64,000 nucleotides of DNA from positions 17,371 to 81,370 of the forward strand of contig DF239756.1 in assembly GCA_000507305.1 (NCBI GenBank), read 5' to 3'. This document shows positions 25,080 to 37,949 of this stretch, one piece after another; the first letter of the stretch is position 1, and every line of letters begins with the position of its first letter. This DNA is from Breviolum minutum Mf 1.05b.01 (lineage: Eukaryota; Sar; Dinophyceae; Suessiales; Symbiodiniaceae). The notes beneath the pieces are model-generated. The model was not told the DNA's origin and searched no databases. It saw only the letters and a list, made by a program, of their open reading frames with translations. The translations under genes were made by a program, and so were the position numbers.

Positions 25080-25950
25080 TTGGGAAATATTTTTGAAAAA
25101 CACTGTCCACTACCGGCCTTTGGTATCCACTATTTCCTTAAGAAAACGCCAATTTATTTTTCGTTTTTTTCTTTGAAGACCAGACTTGTTGAAAGGGAAG
25201 TAGCTTCTAAGGAAGAATCTTCAATATGAACAAACAGGCCTTCTGTAAAACAGGACTTTTTCTACAAGGAAAATGGAATTGTATGAACAGAACTAGTAAG
25301 ATGGGGACTCTCTTTCAAGAAAACATGCTACTTAGAAAGACCGTGGATTATCAGGAAGAATGTTTATTAAGGATGATAAATTATTCATTGTTCTTCAAAT
25401 AAAGGACTACTTAGAAAAGTTCAGTTGATACATATCGGAAAAGTTTTCTTTCTTTGAACACTGGACTTGTTCAAAGGGAAGTAGCCTTCTTTCTTTGAAG
25501 ACCGAACTTTTCGAAATGAAAAGTCAGTTAGGAAGAGAGAGGTTCATGCAAAGGCAACGTGTAACACGATGGGTTTTGTGTACAGTCACTGTTCTTGCTT
25601 GGGAGTAGTAAAAAGTTAGTAAGACAACAAAAGACAGGTGATGTCTCACTAGTTTTGAGAAAGGCATCTACAAATATACTGTGTTTTTCAGTGTTTTGAA
25701 ACATCTGCAGTTTGAAGGTACTACTAAAACTGTAGTGAAATTGGGTCTAGGAAAACGTGCAATGTATGTTGTAAATAGCATTAACAAATGACTTAGGTAA
25801 TCTTGGGGGGGGAGGTGACCATATAAATATAACTATACATACAAATAGATATTTCTAGCTTCAAAACAATATATGTATACATATCAGTATGTGAGAGGTG
25901 CGGGGGGTTCTTGGGGGGGGTGAGCATATATATAATTATATATATATATA
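25080..25950. other. No supportable gene
   Basis: AT-rich sequence with loosely repeated TTCTTTGAA.AC.GGACTTGTT segments (about 25160-25240 and 25440-25520). The segments may be diverged copies of one short dispersed repeat. No coding motif was seen. Confidence 0.4.
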
Positions 25951-25955
25951 AATAC

Positions 25956-26339
25956 ACTGGCTTCAAAGTTATGCTTGTTGAGTCTTCGTCCTGCAAACCC
26001 TTTCCATCTAAAGCTGGGTGAATATTGACCGTGCCACACCTGCCATGCAAAATGGAAATGATAAATCGATCCGGCACAGACCAAGTCATGACCCAAACCT
26101 TCAACAAGCGCAAACTTTCTCCTGTTGAAGTAAATATAAATAATATATATCAAAAAATATATAGATATATATATATGTATATACTGGAAACAGGCACGTC
26201 TCGTTTTCTCTGTCCACATCATATGTCAATCCCAAAGCCAACTCCGTGCAGTTGCGTGGCCCACGAGGATTGCATCGGATGATAGGCTGCAGAGAGTCAT
26301 TGCAGAGGAAGTTTCGCTTCCAAAAGCTGCAGCAACATC
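25956..26339 (-). CDS. Exon-like blocks with the C-x-V-x-I repeat motif
   Basis: Block 26039-25956 (84 bp) lies between a TTGCATGGCAG acceptor and a GTATTTATA donor. In one frame it encodes CGTVNIHPALDGKGLQDEDS, which resembles the CQVVIEAA and VIINPP motifs of exons at 37.8 and 45.2 kb. Upstream, about 26315 to 26190, the same strand encodes IIRCNPRGPRNCTELALGLT and DVDRENETCLFP before a GTATAT donor. The cysteine and proline content suggests an extracellular or lumenal segment. The reading frame of the first block is not unique, so confidence is low. Confidence 0.3.
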
Positions 26340-26399
26340 CTGCGCGATTCAACTTCGTCCATCAGAACTGCAGCCTTTGACTCTTGTTGTGATATCAAG

Positions 26400-28800
26400 A
26401 ATGTGTGCCCAAGTGGCAGCAGTAAAAATGGCGACAATGCAAGTGAAACTCATACATAATATACAGTACAGCATATCATATTCATGTTTTGACATATTAC
26501 ATAGACAAGGGGCATAGCACAGAACAAGAACAATGAATGGGAGCTTACAAACAAAGGTACTTCATGGAGGTGCTGTGGGTGATGTGACAGTGCCTGTGAA
26601 CCCCACACAGATGATTTCCACGTAGGGCCACAGTGTGGCAAAGAATCTAATCCATACATGCCAAAAAGATACAAAAATCAAAAAGTCCATGACAATTTCC
26701 AAACTGAACAGGCTGCTATTTTGAAGTGCTCGAGGATTCAAGCAAACAAGTCAGAGGTTGAGAATTTGTGAAACGCAAACACTCGGCAAAATGCGATCGC
26801 TCCATCCCAGCAAGAAATGCAGCACGTGATCTTGAGGTAATCCTCACATCAATCAGTACGAAGCCAGGTGAGGCTTCCAAACCCCAAAACACCTTATGGT
26901 TTCTTAATCGGTCTGAAATAACTTCACCTCACCCCACTTTTGCTTGGTTTGACAAACACATGTGGGGACAGGGCCAAGGACTAGGAATCATCACTGAAAT
27001 TCCTCTGCTGAAAAACTTGTCCCTATAGCCACTGTCTTATTGGCTTATTGGATGTGAATTTTGATCAGCGTCAGAGACAACACAGACCTGCAAAGCGTAC
27101 GGACGATGGAGGCCAGGACTATTGACAAGTGCACATATGCCGACATTTGTAGCTGAAAAAAACTATCCGAAGTCATCTCAAATATGAAATGTGCCGGAAT
27201 GTTTCGCGGCCAAGATGACAAGATCAAGCTCCCTTTCTATTTGAGGATTTTGATTCCAAAATTGTGCTGCACCAAGGGGCATCAAGGCAATAGAAGCTAT
27301 TGCGTATATGCATGGAACACACACCTCAGTGGACTCACAGAGAAAGTCACCAGCAGAGCCTTCAGAAACAAACCTACGACTGTTTCAAAGTCACTTCCAT
27401 CTCAATCGACTTTGCAGTGGCAATGGGGGGCAACAGGATCCAGCTAGAAGCCTATCCCAAGTCTGTGGCACCTCCGGTATGGTGCAAACGATCTGGATTG
27501 TGGCAAGGACAAACATGATGCTCCTCAGCAACAAAAGCCCAAGAGTCAGATAGAAATCAAATGAGATCAATTTGAGATATCTTAGAATATGTTTAAAATC
27601 ACATGTCTGGAGATGCACCCAGATACTGATCTGTTTGAGGTTGTACCAAGTATCGAATCACAATTCGCAAATCCTGCAAGTCCATGCTCGTGACTATGTA
27701 GAACCGGTATCCCAAGGTTTGGAACACATAATTCCAATGAAAAGATAAAGCAACGTCAGAATGCGATTGCTACAAGATACTTTCATATTTGATGAACCAA
27801 TGCCAGAGATGTAGAGAGAGGTGACAGTTTCTGACATCAACTGGCATCATTCCGCTACGTCTATGCCATTTGATTGCTTTTTGGCGGCAGTGGATGAGTC
27901 GGCCAGGATAATTTCCACTCTCCGGTAATCATCTAATCCGAGTCATTGAGGATCAATCTTGAGCAGCTCAAGCAGCTCATTTAAGAGTCCAAATAGAGAT
28001 TGCAGACTTCTGCAGACTACAAACACTATCCACCGAAATCTTGCAGCAAACTGCATACCCATGTACTTTGGGCTTGATTGCAGAACCGGAGATCACCAGG
28101 GTGTGTGTTTTGTCACTAAAATGATTCATGTCCCTGAGGGGTTGAATGTGGCACATATTAGACTGTGTGCTGCAAAACGATTGATGGTGTATAGAACCGT
28201 AGAATCTGGCGTGAACCCCCCTTGCCAGATCTGGGTGAGCTGACAGGGAAGCTTCAGCCATGGCACAAAAATGGCTTGTCTTTTACTTTACATCAGTCTA
28301 TCCAAGACGACCTCAAATATGTCCCGCAAGAAACTGCCTCTGAGGATTTGAACATCCGAATTTCAAATGTCTCGTCACATCCACTCAATACGCTTGACTT
28401 GATTGTGAATCTAGCGTATTGCACTGACTTATATTTGATATGTAGCTTTGCACAGCACCCAGCCCCCCGTCTTTGTCTCTGTACTCCTGCACGTTGACCC
28501 CATCTAGTTTTGAAGGGATATGAACGGATCAACCTCCACATCTTCCAGTACTGGATGATGATAATTGCAAATTTAGTTGTCTGCCTTCCATGCAGCCCGG
28601 TTGCAGGGATGCAACCATCTGAATCTTCGCCTCGTTCAAATTCTGCATATCCTGGAAAAACAACATCGGTATGGGAACACTCACTCATACCATTGTCCAC
28701 AAAGGGCAACAATTCCAAACTGCTCAAGTCGAGGGTTACAAATGATAGAAATGAATGAAAACGAACAGCAGTGAAAGGTATTGTCAGTTTTGTACTCACT
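26400..28800. other. No supportable gene; ambiguous open frames
   Basis: Several frames of 80-95 codons occur on both strands around 27.2-28.3 kb, and the minus strand is open for 170 codons at 28805-28293. None shows a known motif and opposing strands look equally coding-like. Confidence 0.4.
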
Positions 28801-28810
28801 ATCAACTGGG

Positions 28811-29300
28811 CTAGAACCCAGATTGGTCGGTATCCAGGACATTGGATAGATCCAGGAAACCAGAAAAACTTAAATGTAGAGCCAATAAATATCTACAAAT
28901 ACACACGGGCACTGCAATGACATATGCAACATAAAGATAAGGCTGATCAATCTGACTGTTTCGTTGGCATGACCGAAAAGAGACAAAAACCGCCCACAAG
29001 CCCAACAGCGTGCCCACCAGCACTCCACCTTCATTTTCATCTTTGTTCTATATGGACGTATGGTATGTAAAGGAGAAAGTCTTGTTCAGGAAAAACAAAC
29101 CAGATCGAATTTAATGCGTAGGGCAACTTGAAACATGCTTCCCACCGTGCAAAAATGGGAGCAACAATGGGCAACTGTGAAAGTGACTCCCCTGTCCTGG
29201 CCATTGCGATGACACTACCTCCCCCCACAAAACGTGTTGCAGCTTTCGGCCAAGTTGCCAGCAGAGCCAGTTCAGAAAAACATGCAAGTAGATGTGCCAC
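28811..29300 (-). CDS. Exon-like blocks with a predicted membrane helix
   Basis: Minus strand about 29290 to 29156 encodes RFVGGGSVIAMARTGESLSQ then LPIVAPIFAR, ending at a GTGGGA donor. The next block, about 29043 to 28965, follows AACAAAG and encodes a hydrophobic stretch, VLVGTLLGLWAVFVSF, followed by RSCQRN, a typical helix with a positively charged end. A third hydrophobic stretch, YLYVAYVIAVPVCICRYLLA, lies in the same frame nearby. A membrane protein is plausible; identity is unknown. Confidence 0.27.
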
Positions 29301-29309
29301 CTCAACGGA

Positions 29310-31164
29310 GCCCCATCAAACATTTTTCACTTTGGTAAATTGTCCGACTATCGCTGCTTTAGATTGTCTCTGACAACCCTGCCAAGCGCACAAGGTTCAA
29401 CAAAAGCCAATCACTTCTCCGGTCCGTTTCGCTGGATCCAGCTTCCACTGACCGGTTCAATGTGTGTGTGGACCATCTCAAAAGATGTAAAACTTGTTTT
29501 ACTAAAAGCAGGGACACAGCATGCCGTTGGGACTGTGTCCAATGAAGCTACCAATGATATGGGATATCGGAGCTGATCACTCCGACGTATCTGCCTTCGA
29601 GACGAACATTTCGTGCTGATGAAACAGTGTTTAGTTTCCTCTGTTGGTTGTGTTTCAAGCTGTTGCTGCCTCATAAGAACAGGAATCACATGCTCATGAC
29701 ATGGCACCAAGAGTGCTGCTTAAGTGCTCAACTAAGCCTGATTAAGTGTGTGTTCTTGTGTGTCCCGTTCTGAACCATCTCCACCCCAAAAAATGATTGA
29801 AATTCACCCCGTTTGGTGAACACAGGAATTGGATGAAGTCGGATTCTCCCTGAGTTTTTTCTAGGAAATAAATCTGGAATAGGATGAATAGATTTGATCT
29901 CTTTCGTTCATTAAAAGAACATATGCACTTTCCAAATGATACAAAGAGTTGAGTTTTCATCTTGCCAACACCAAGCCAAATAGTTTCCGATATTTTTCGA
30001 TGATGCTCTCTAAGTTGTCAGGGAATCACACACTCACCACCATATGGCCAACTCGTCACATCCGAGTGTCCAGTGCAATCTTTCCCACCCGCCGCATTGC
30101 AACGGCCAGGTGAGCTCTCTGTTGCTTGCGGAAGTGTTCTTCCTTCTCAGTCTTCGGGTGGTCAATGGGGTCACGCATATGGTTACTGAATGGACACTTA
30201 TGGTCGCTTCGTTGACTTTTAAACCGTTGCGGAGCCTATACCACCCTGGACTGGTTGTTCTGGTTGTTGAACTGGCAAAGGAGTTTTGGATACAGACGCA
30301 CTCGACACACCTTCAGGAACACTGGAAGATGTGACTTCCCCCACGATGTACCTACAGATGCCGCTCCTTCGTAGGATCTGCAAAGCGCAATGGAATGCCT
30401 CCAAGCCGTCTCCGAAAGGTTCCACAGCAGAGTCTGCCTGTCTGGTTCAGGTACAGGAGGAATGAAAGCTGTTGCAGGCATCTGGAAGAAGACTTCAAAG
30501 TGCAAATGCAGCCAGTCTTCAACCCAAACCAAGCGAACCATGCTCAAGTGCACAGGGTGACTGTGCTTGGTATGGTTCTCGGGATGATGGCCATTTCTGC
30601 TTTCTACTTATTTCATCTTTTTTTCGTAATAAGGTCATATCAAGCCAAGGTCATCGCCCCACTTTGGTTTTCGCATGGTGACTGATCGACTGGACCCCCC
30701 GAAGCCCGCCTTTGGGCCACAAGACGATCCCTTCGAAGAACTCATCATAGTTTGAACTGGTAGAATACCGAGACACCTGGCAACCCGCTGACACTGGACC
30801 TTCAAGCATGTCACCGCAGTGATCTCATACCTCTGTTCATTGGATGTATGATCCCCCTCAAAACCTACAAACCCACAGGAACCATCGATTCTGGTGTGAA
30901 CATCAATGGGTTTAACCTCTTAGAGCCAGTTGCAGAATGCATCTGTAGATGTTTCATATGTGGTTTGGACTGGGGCCTTGCCTCGCTTTGGTACTCGTGA
31001 ACCACTGGCAAGGCCATGTCGTTGTCAAAACGGGCGCAAAAACCACGGTTGCCTTGAAGATTTGCTAATTATCTAGTTCTTCTTCAGTGGTTTTTGTATC
31101 AAACTGTGAATCTGGATCTCCCATTTAAGCAAACCTGATGCATAAAGGTTGTGCTTTTGACATA

Positions 31165-31201
<37 letters not shown>

Positions 31202-34200
31202 TGCTGTATGTCATGTATAAATATGTTCAGTGTTCTGCAAAGATGATCAAAACGCACCATATTACATATTATATACATTCTGTACACAGTCACATAACTG
31301 ACAGATTTGAACTTGGTAGGACTGTTTGACGAGAGAATGTGGAATACGGCCAGGCTTTCTACGCGTGGATGCTCAATGTTCATTTTGACAATCACATGTG
31401 TTTGCCTGATCAAGTGAGAGCATGAAAGATCTTGAGCTAGGAAAATATCCTTGAACCGACAAATCTAAGGGGACAGATGGCCGGAAAAAAGAGATGAACT
31501 GCTGGCTGCAGTCCCAGATTTTGACCCTGTGGCCACCAAGCTCTCATGGAAAATACGTAGAACCCACCGTTGGCAATGATGGCACAGTAATTATTTCGCC
31601 CTGTAAGTTTCATAACTTTTTGTCATTGCTGATATTCACATGAATGATGCGGTTGACATCAAAGACTAGTTTCATTATCAAGAAATCTTTAAAGAAGTTG
31701 CTTGCCTTTGGTGCATGATGTGTAGTCAAATTCCCTATGCTTACTGCTTCACTTCCTTCTCCCCAAACTTCTTAGAGGTAACAGTCAAAGTAGTTAGTTG
31801 GTACGGGGCACCTTTCAAGCGAACTGAGATTGGCTTTGGCTTAGTGAATTCAAAGCGGACAGGATGCCTCCAAAAATACTAGATCCTGCCCATCATGGCT
31901 GGTCTTGGTATGGATATCCCAGCTCTACATCTACAGTGGATCATTGTCAACAGCTGTCCGAATGATTAATTTCCTTGCCAAGAGGGTGATGTTCATCGCT
32001 TACCAAAATAGCACTGTCCAAAGATTTACCAAAAATGTCAGTGGTAGTCCAACCCTAGTCATGATCACAAAGCAATAGATGTAGGTGTGGGATTGTATAA
32101 GAGAACATATCCATTTCGGCGGAAATAAATCTGGCACAACTGAATCACTAGCACATAGTTAATCATGAAATTGGCCCCAGATGAAGTTATGCCTTTGGCA
32201 ATACAATCCCGTAGCTGACCCTGCCGCATGAATTCCTGCCAGGTCCAGCCCATGGTAGCATCTCTCCTGGTGTTGCAACAGGTGCGTTGGGTATCATCCC
32301 TCTGCAGCATGATGAACTTGCAGCAACCATGAAAATGATTTTGACAGCATGGCATTTCAAGGGTAACTCTTTTGCAGATTTGAAACATTGCGTGATGGTG
32401 GCTTCCAAACCCGTAGAATTTGCAGTATTTCAGCCAGTTCCAACAGGATTGTGGGGTTTCAGTATCATCACTTGTTCATCTGTATGAACCTATCTATTTA
32501 TCATATGTGTACAGTGATTATACTTGTGTATACAATATAGTGTATTTGCTTCTCCTACTATCTTGCCTTGCCTTTTGGATCTCTATAAACTGCACCATCC
32601 TGTCAATGTCCTACGAGTACATTTGTTTCTTAGCCTACTTATAGTTTCCTTTTTGTATTGAAGAATCACAATACATTCTCATTTGTAACGCAATCTGTGG
32701 TATCGGATAGTATCACTTCACAGTTAGGTAGCCGTTGGCTCGAATGAGACCCTTCCCTTCCCACCGTTGGGGGGGACGCTATATCTGCATCTATGCATTC
32801 TCACTATCTTCAAAAAAACGAAGTTTAGGTGGTAAACTTCTGAGTTACAGGTATCAAAAATCATGGCAATAGCAATAATAGTTGGTTGTAGCACGCTGGT
32901 GGAGACAAGAATTCTATAGGCAAATTCTTTCTTGAACATGTATAGGTAACTTCCGCCCCCTGAAACTTTCACCCTTGGCTATTCGGGAACTAATGGTACC
33001 CTTCCTTCTCTTCTTTTATCTGGTCTTCCCTTTTCTGGCTTGCGGTCTCATGGCAGAAGCTGCAAACACGCAGTGTGATTTGGCACTGACCATAGGAACC
33101 CAAAGAGTTTGAAGTGTTTTGACGTTGCGGCGTTGAAAGTTGTAAGATGAAAACCCGCTTCCCAATCTTCCAAATCATTTTATCGCAAAAGGATATCTTA
33201 TTTGAACTTGCATATCCTACCATATCCTGTCTTATCTGAATGGCTCCAGAGTATCTTAAGTATCTTAGATACTACTGTCTCATCCTATCTTATCATACTC
33301 TGCCCTACAATATGGTCCAATCTTATCTGCTTTGGAATCAAAAGATGATCAAAGCACGATGAAATCGATATGTGATTCAGATTTGGTCACATTCCCCCTC
33401 TCCAACAAGGGGGCTGCTAGGGGGTGTTTCGGCCTAACCATGCCCATTGAGAACCAGTAAGGGGCTTGGACTGCACCATAGAATCCCAGCCATGACACTG
33501 GGATGCACCCAACTGTGATGGGAACTTGGCAGAATTAAACTGATGGTCAATGAAGTCGTGAGCAATAGGTACAGGTAGATAGTACAGTCAGTATACTATC
33601 CACTTCGACTATTGAGAACCCAACTGGGCTGACGAAAGCTTGTGAATGGCCGAAGGGCCCAAGACCACTCCAAAGTCCATTCCCGGTGACAGTGCACACA
33701 TGGTTCCAAGTTCCATTTCCCAATAAGCTCTGTACAAACCAAGAAGCACTTGAGATAAATCTATAGGGATAAATCTATAGACCAGCCAAATCAAAGTAAC
33801 CCCAAACCCTGGTATGGCCTGTCATGGACTGACCCATTGGCAACAAGGACAAGCGCCTGAAGAGCCGGGTGAAGCTTAGGTGCGCTTTGAAAAAGACTCC
33901 CATGTCTATTCATTGCTGGTATCCCAATTTTGACGCAGCTAGGAATCTAGGAAGGCAGGTAGGAATGTTGCTCCAGTGCTATTTTTGTTTCACGGCCTAT
34001 GCTGAACAAGGAATTACAACATGCACGCATGATCGAGTGAATTCATAAATTGTATGGAGTACAATTGAACACATGTTGTACATATATAATTGCATCTTCA
34101 TATGGATATGACAAGAACATGCTATTCGTTTGACAGAAGGGACATTCACAAGATTATCTTGGCTCTTCTAGGTGAACATGGAAGCAAAATCTCGACATGT

Positions 34201-34670
34201 GAGACGAAGATCTGCAGGCAGCCCGCAGCAAATTCAAGATCAGATCCTCATCGATTAAACTCAATAACTCAATCCAACACTTTCCCAGAGGATCCCAGAG
34301 GCAAGCGCAGGCCTCCCTTCCATATCCATCTGTATACATCCTTGAGCGCGGCTGGATATAGTCTTTGATTGGAAAAGCAAAATGAACTATATAGTCAGAA
34401 AGGAATAGAAAGGACGTAGACGATGAGCTGATTGTCATATATTGTCATCAACCTTCTCAGGAAAAAGAACCATAAGTTTATATGACTCAAAAAATACCCA
34501 CCCCCAAAAGCCTGCATAGCGACCCCCAACAAACATGTGTTTGCCGACGCTCTGACACGTGGATGAAATCTAACGCCTTGTACAAGACCAGCCCGGCAAG
34601 GACGGTCCACTGGCAAAGGATGCCTGGCGGGACACACCAAGCACAAAAAGCAGATCTCTGACACTTAGCT
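29310..34670. other. No confidently supported gene
   Basis: Possible short minus-strand exons occur: around 32230-32110 (ANFMINYVLVIQLCQIYF, hydrophobic, after a CTGGCAG acceptor) and around 33760-33610. Their frames are not unique. A GA microsatellite lies at 31171-31199. Confidence 0.35.
31171..31199. repeat. GA microsatellite
   Basis: About fourteen uninterrupted GA units. Confidence 0.95.
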
Positions 34671-34676
34671 ACTTAC

Positions 34677-37600
34677 TTCTGAACCTGAGCAGAAGGGTGT
34701 CTGGACCATCAATTTGTCCACGACTCACTTCAGAATTCAAGTTCGCCATGTTTGAAGGCAGCCTTTGATAGGGATTCCTCAAATCAGGCCTGTAAATTTC
34801 AACAAGATTCAACAGGACCATCGTTCTACTGCTACGACAAAACAACAAGCAGGGTTTCCAATAGAAGAGACACGCGGTTGCCATGAGAATGTTGTGATAC
34901 TTCCCCAAATTCCTGTAGTGGGTCAATTAGACTATCTTATATCTGGCAGGATGTTTCTTTACCAGAACAGCTAGTTACCCAGACATGCAAAACCCTCGAG
35001 ATAATATATCCGGCCTCTACGTATTGGTCATGTACTTTAAGTGCTTCGTGCACTGTTGATAGGTTTAAGCCATGGAACGGTTCTCTGTAAGACCATTGGA
35101 CATTTCTTCAACAATGGCCGGTGATTTACACCACCTCCACAGCAGATGTTGCATTCTTTTAGCTGGTATGTATTTCATAGTATTTCAAGACCAATCACAG
35201 GAAACTTGTTATTGCGTCTGTTGATATTCCATCTAGGAACTGACTGATGTATAGCAGCTAAAGATCTCCTCTCACAATTCTGACGAAGAAGGCACGAAAA
35301 AGAACACCTTCCATTTTTTGATCCACTGAAATGCAGTTTCCTTGGGTTGACCCAAGAGCATGCGTTTCCACAACAATATGGTGACCTCTGTTCCTTGCCG
35401 CAAGTGCTTGAGCTGTTGATATGTTGAGGTTGACAAGAATCGCAACTAGAGCGTCGTTCTTGCAGCCTCATCCCACGATCATCCCGTAGAATGATGAACT
35501 TCCCAGGAGTTGCCTCCACCTGATTGTGTTTGAAACCAAAAAACAGAACAGAGAACAGGAAACTGCGGTGGGAATCAGCTCTTAGAAGCCTCTTGTGTGT
35601 GTGTGTGTCCATGCCTTATCATATTATTGAGAATTATCAAGATATGTCAAAGTGTGCGGTTGAGCAAGGGGAAGTGTCCTGCATGGGTCCGTCCAAAAGA
35701 ACACCAGAAGGTCTTACGAAACACGTGCAAGAGGATGTCGGCAGATAACCACTGACCATGACAATCATGACATGGACCAGGATGGAGGAGGATGGACAAA
35801 GAACTGATGTTCTTAAACTCAGGGTGTCTTCAAAATAAGTTTCGGAAGTGCTTCTGCTACTAAAAGTTCAATGCTCATCACGACTCCAACAACAAGACTT
35901 GATGCTGCTACCCGCCAGCAGTGGCAGTCATCTACCAGGTTGCGAACGGCTTCGGAGAAATAAATCTGCACCAACATCCTGGTGCCGTGACGTGCTTCTG
36001 CCAACAGACCCTGACAACAAACAGGCCATAATGTGCCTAAGGAAGGACATCTTCCGCAAATTGTGATGCTAACGCTAGTCAATCTCAGAACCCTTCTTTT
36101 CCAGAATGTTTGTATCTATATATTGATAATGTTATTGTAAATTGAATTTGACATGAAGGAGTTAGTACACAGTGCATGGTATATTATAGTAGATAGTAGA
36201 TAGTAGATTCTAGTTCCATATCCGATCTCTATCCAAGTTCGAGCAAGTCTGAAGGGGTTGCCAAATCCTTCTCATAGTTCGCTCCTTTATTGTAATCTGC
36301 TCCCCTCTACCCCTCATCGCCCTGCTCCTGTCAATTTGAAGCTTGGACAACGTCTGTGTTGGCCACGTCCAAACGATGCCTTTGAAGGCAGCACCCAACT
36401 CTGCCCAGGATGCAGCAAGAGACCCCAATGGATGAGATAAAGCGGATTGATGATGAAAGTCAAATTGAGTCTGATTCGGATCTGACATTCTGACAGGGTT
36501 GAAGCCTTTGGGCTTTGAAGGACTGTCTTTGTTCAAATGCATTTGGGTTCCCAAAAAACTTGGAAAGAGACCTGATTTAGGGCAATCGTGCCATTGATGG
36601 CTTGAAACAAATCTTTTTTTCCAAGTATCTACAACAAAGCGCCTATCACGGCCCGCTTGAATATGCAATACCCTCAGAATGCCTCTTTATCTTGCCAGCT
36701 CACTATTGCACATTGAATACCTGACTGGGGGACTATAATATCCTCAGCAAGATGCTTTTATCGATGACCCTGCACCAACTCAGTCTTGCCGGCAAATTCG
36801 CTGAAGGGCTGGTGCGGTGGTGGCTGCAAAAGCATATTGCAAAACAGGCAATTATCCTGGATATCTTGTAGTCGAGGAACGTATTACAAGCTTTACTTGA
36901 GAGCAATGATGCGTTGAATCATCATTCAAAGCGAACATAAGAAGTCCTGCCCCTCTGCTCTTGCCACGTCTTACAGTCCTATCTACCATCCACTGTCGGT
37001 CCATCCAAACGCCAGGATATAGGAGTGTGTCCACACGCTAAGCTGGGTTTCGCCAAGCAGCTCGGCGCAACCAAATCTTGTGAACGTGTCGTGAAAAGGA
37101 AACTCAAAGGCCTCATTCTCCACCGCAATTCTCGTTGCACAATGCAAGACACAAGTTTCATCAAGTTCATCAATACCCATCTTTCGTGAAGCACCCCACA
37201 CAAATCCCGGTGCACTTATTCAGTCTTTAAATGTTGACTGTGCAACTGTCCGTAAGCTACTTTTAGAAATACCTCAAACTTTAAATGGTGACTGTGCTCA
37301 TATGCAAGTGATCAAACTTTCCCTGCAAACATTTGTTCCCAACACAGATCTATCTCATGGTCCTTCCTATCCACAGGAAGCCGGGCTCGTCAAAATGAAG
37401 CACTGATCCAGCTGGTAGGGTGAAGCGATACCTTGAGAGGCGAGTTCCTGGTAGTGAAGATTTCACAGTACAAATATTTTTTGTTTCACCGAATTTCTGA
37501 AAATCTGCTATTGTCACGTAATAGTCAATAGTCTTTGGGGATCTTTTCAAGCCCTGTTTTTCTTGAAACTGAGGCATGCGTCCTACCACTTCATTGGGCC

Positions 37601-37931
37601 CTGGAGGCTTGTCAAAACTGTATGTTAGTTTCCTCTTTCCCTGTTTCCAGTTTCTGCAATTGAAAGTTTTTTCTTCCATCCACCCAAGGGATCTCTCATG
37701 AATGCATACAGCAATTCTGGTTCATCACACCCAAAGACCCAAAATATAGATACCCACCTGCAAGTTTGAGGAAGAGTGATCAGTGATAGTCAGTTTGTAG
37801 AAATAAATAGATTGCATGGCCGGACTGACATGTGTTTTTGCAGCCTCAATCACTACTTGACACTTCGTTCCTGATTTCACCCTGTTCCTGACTCCAGAAG
37901 CTGATTGAACACCGAGGACCGCACGAGGTTC
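34677..37931 (-). CDS. Multi-exon gene of unknown function, repeat-bearing protein
   Basis: Six successive minus-strand exon-like blocks look coding. (1) 37931-37758, 58 codons, CTTGCAG acceptor and GTGGGT donor, with CQVVIEAAKTHVSP then SIYFYKLTITDHSS. (2) 37653-37375, 93 codons, TTGCAG acceptor and GTGGAT donor, with KPPGPNEVVGRMPQF, SPKTIDYYVTIADF and RYRFTLPAGS. (3) about 37190-36987, with MGIDELDETCVLHCATRIA and FPFHDTFTRFGCAELLGET, GTAGAT donor. (4) about 36012-35819, with MLVQIYFSEAVRNLVDD then a hydrophobic stretch. (5) 35458-35276, with LVAILVNLNISTAQALA, HHIVVETHALGSTQGNC and a GTGAGA donor. (6) 34831-34677, GTCGTAG acceptor, GTAAGT donor, with MVLLNLVEIYRPDLRNPYQ. SPKTIDYYVTI in block 2 echoes SPAMQSIYFYKLTI in block 1, suggesting an internal beta-rich repeat. 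I recognise no named family. Confidence 0.5.
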
Positions 37932-37949
37932 CTGCAAGTAGTCTGCGCG

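Noticed and set aside
24670..25080. Recurring CTGATGAG, the conserved core of hammerhead ribozymes
   Set aside because: The required GAAA core and a pairing stem II are missing from the units; the last unit has GGGAAA but no matching stem.
24526..25110. 194-codon minus-strand open frame
   Set aside because: It is translated minisatellite, rich in lysine, proline and glutamine, with no domain and no splice context.
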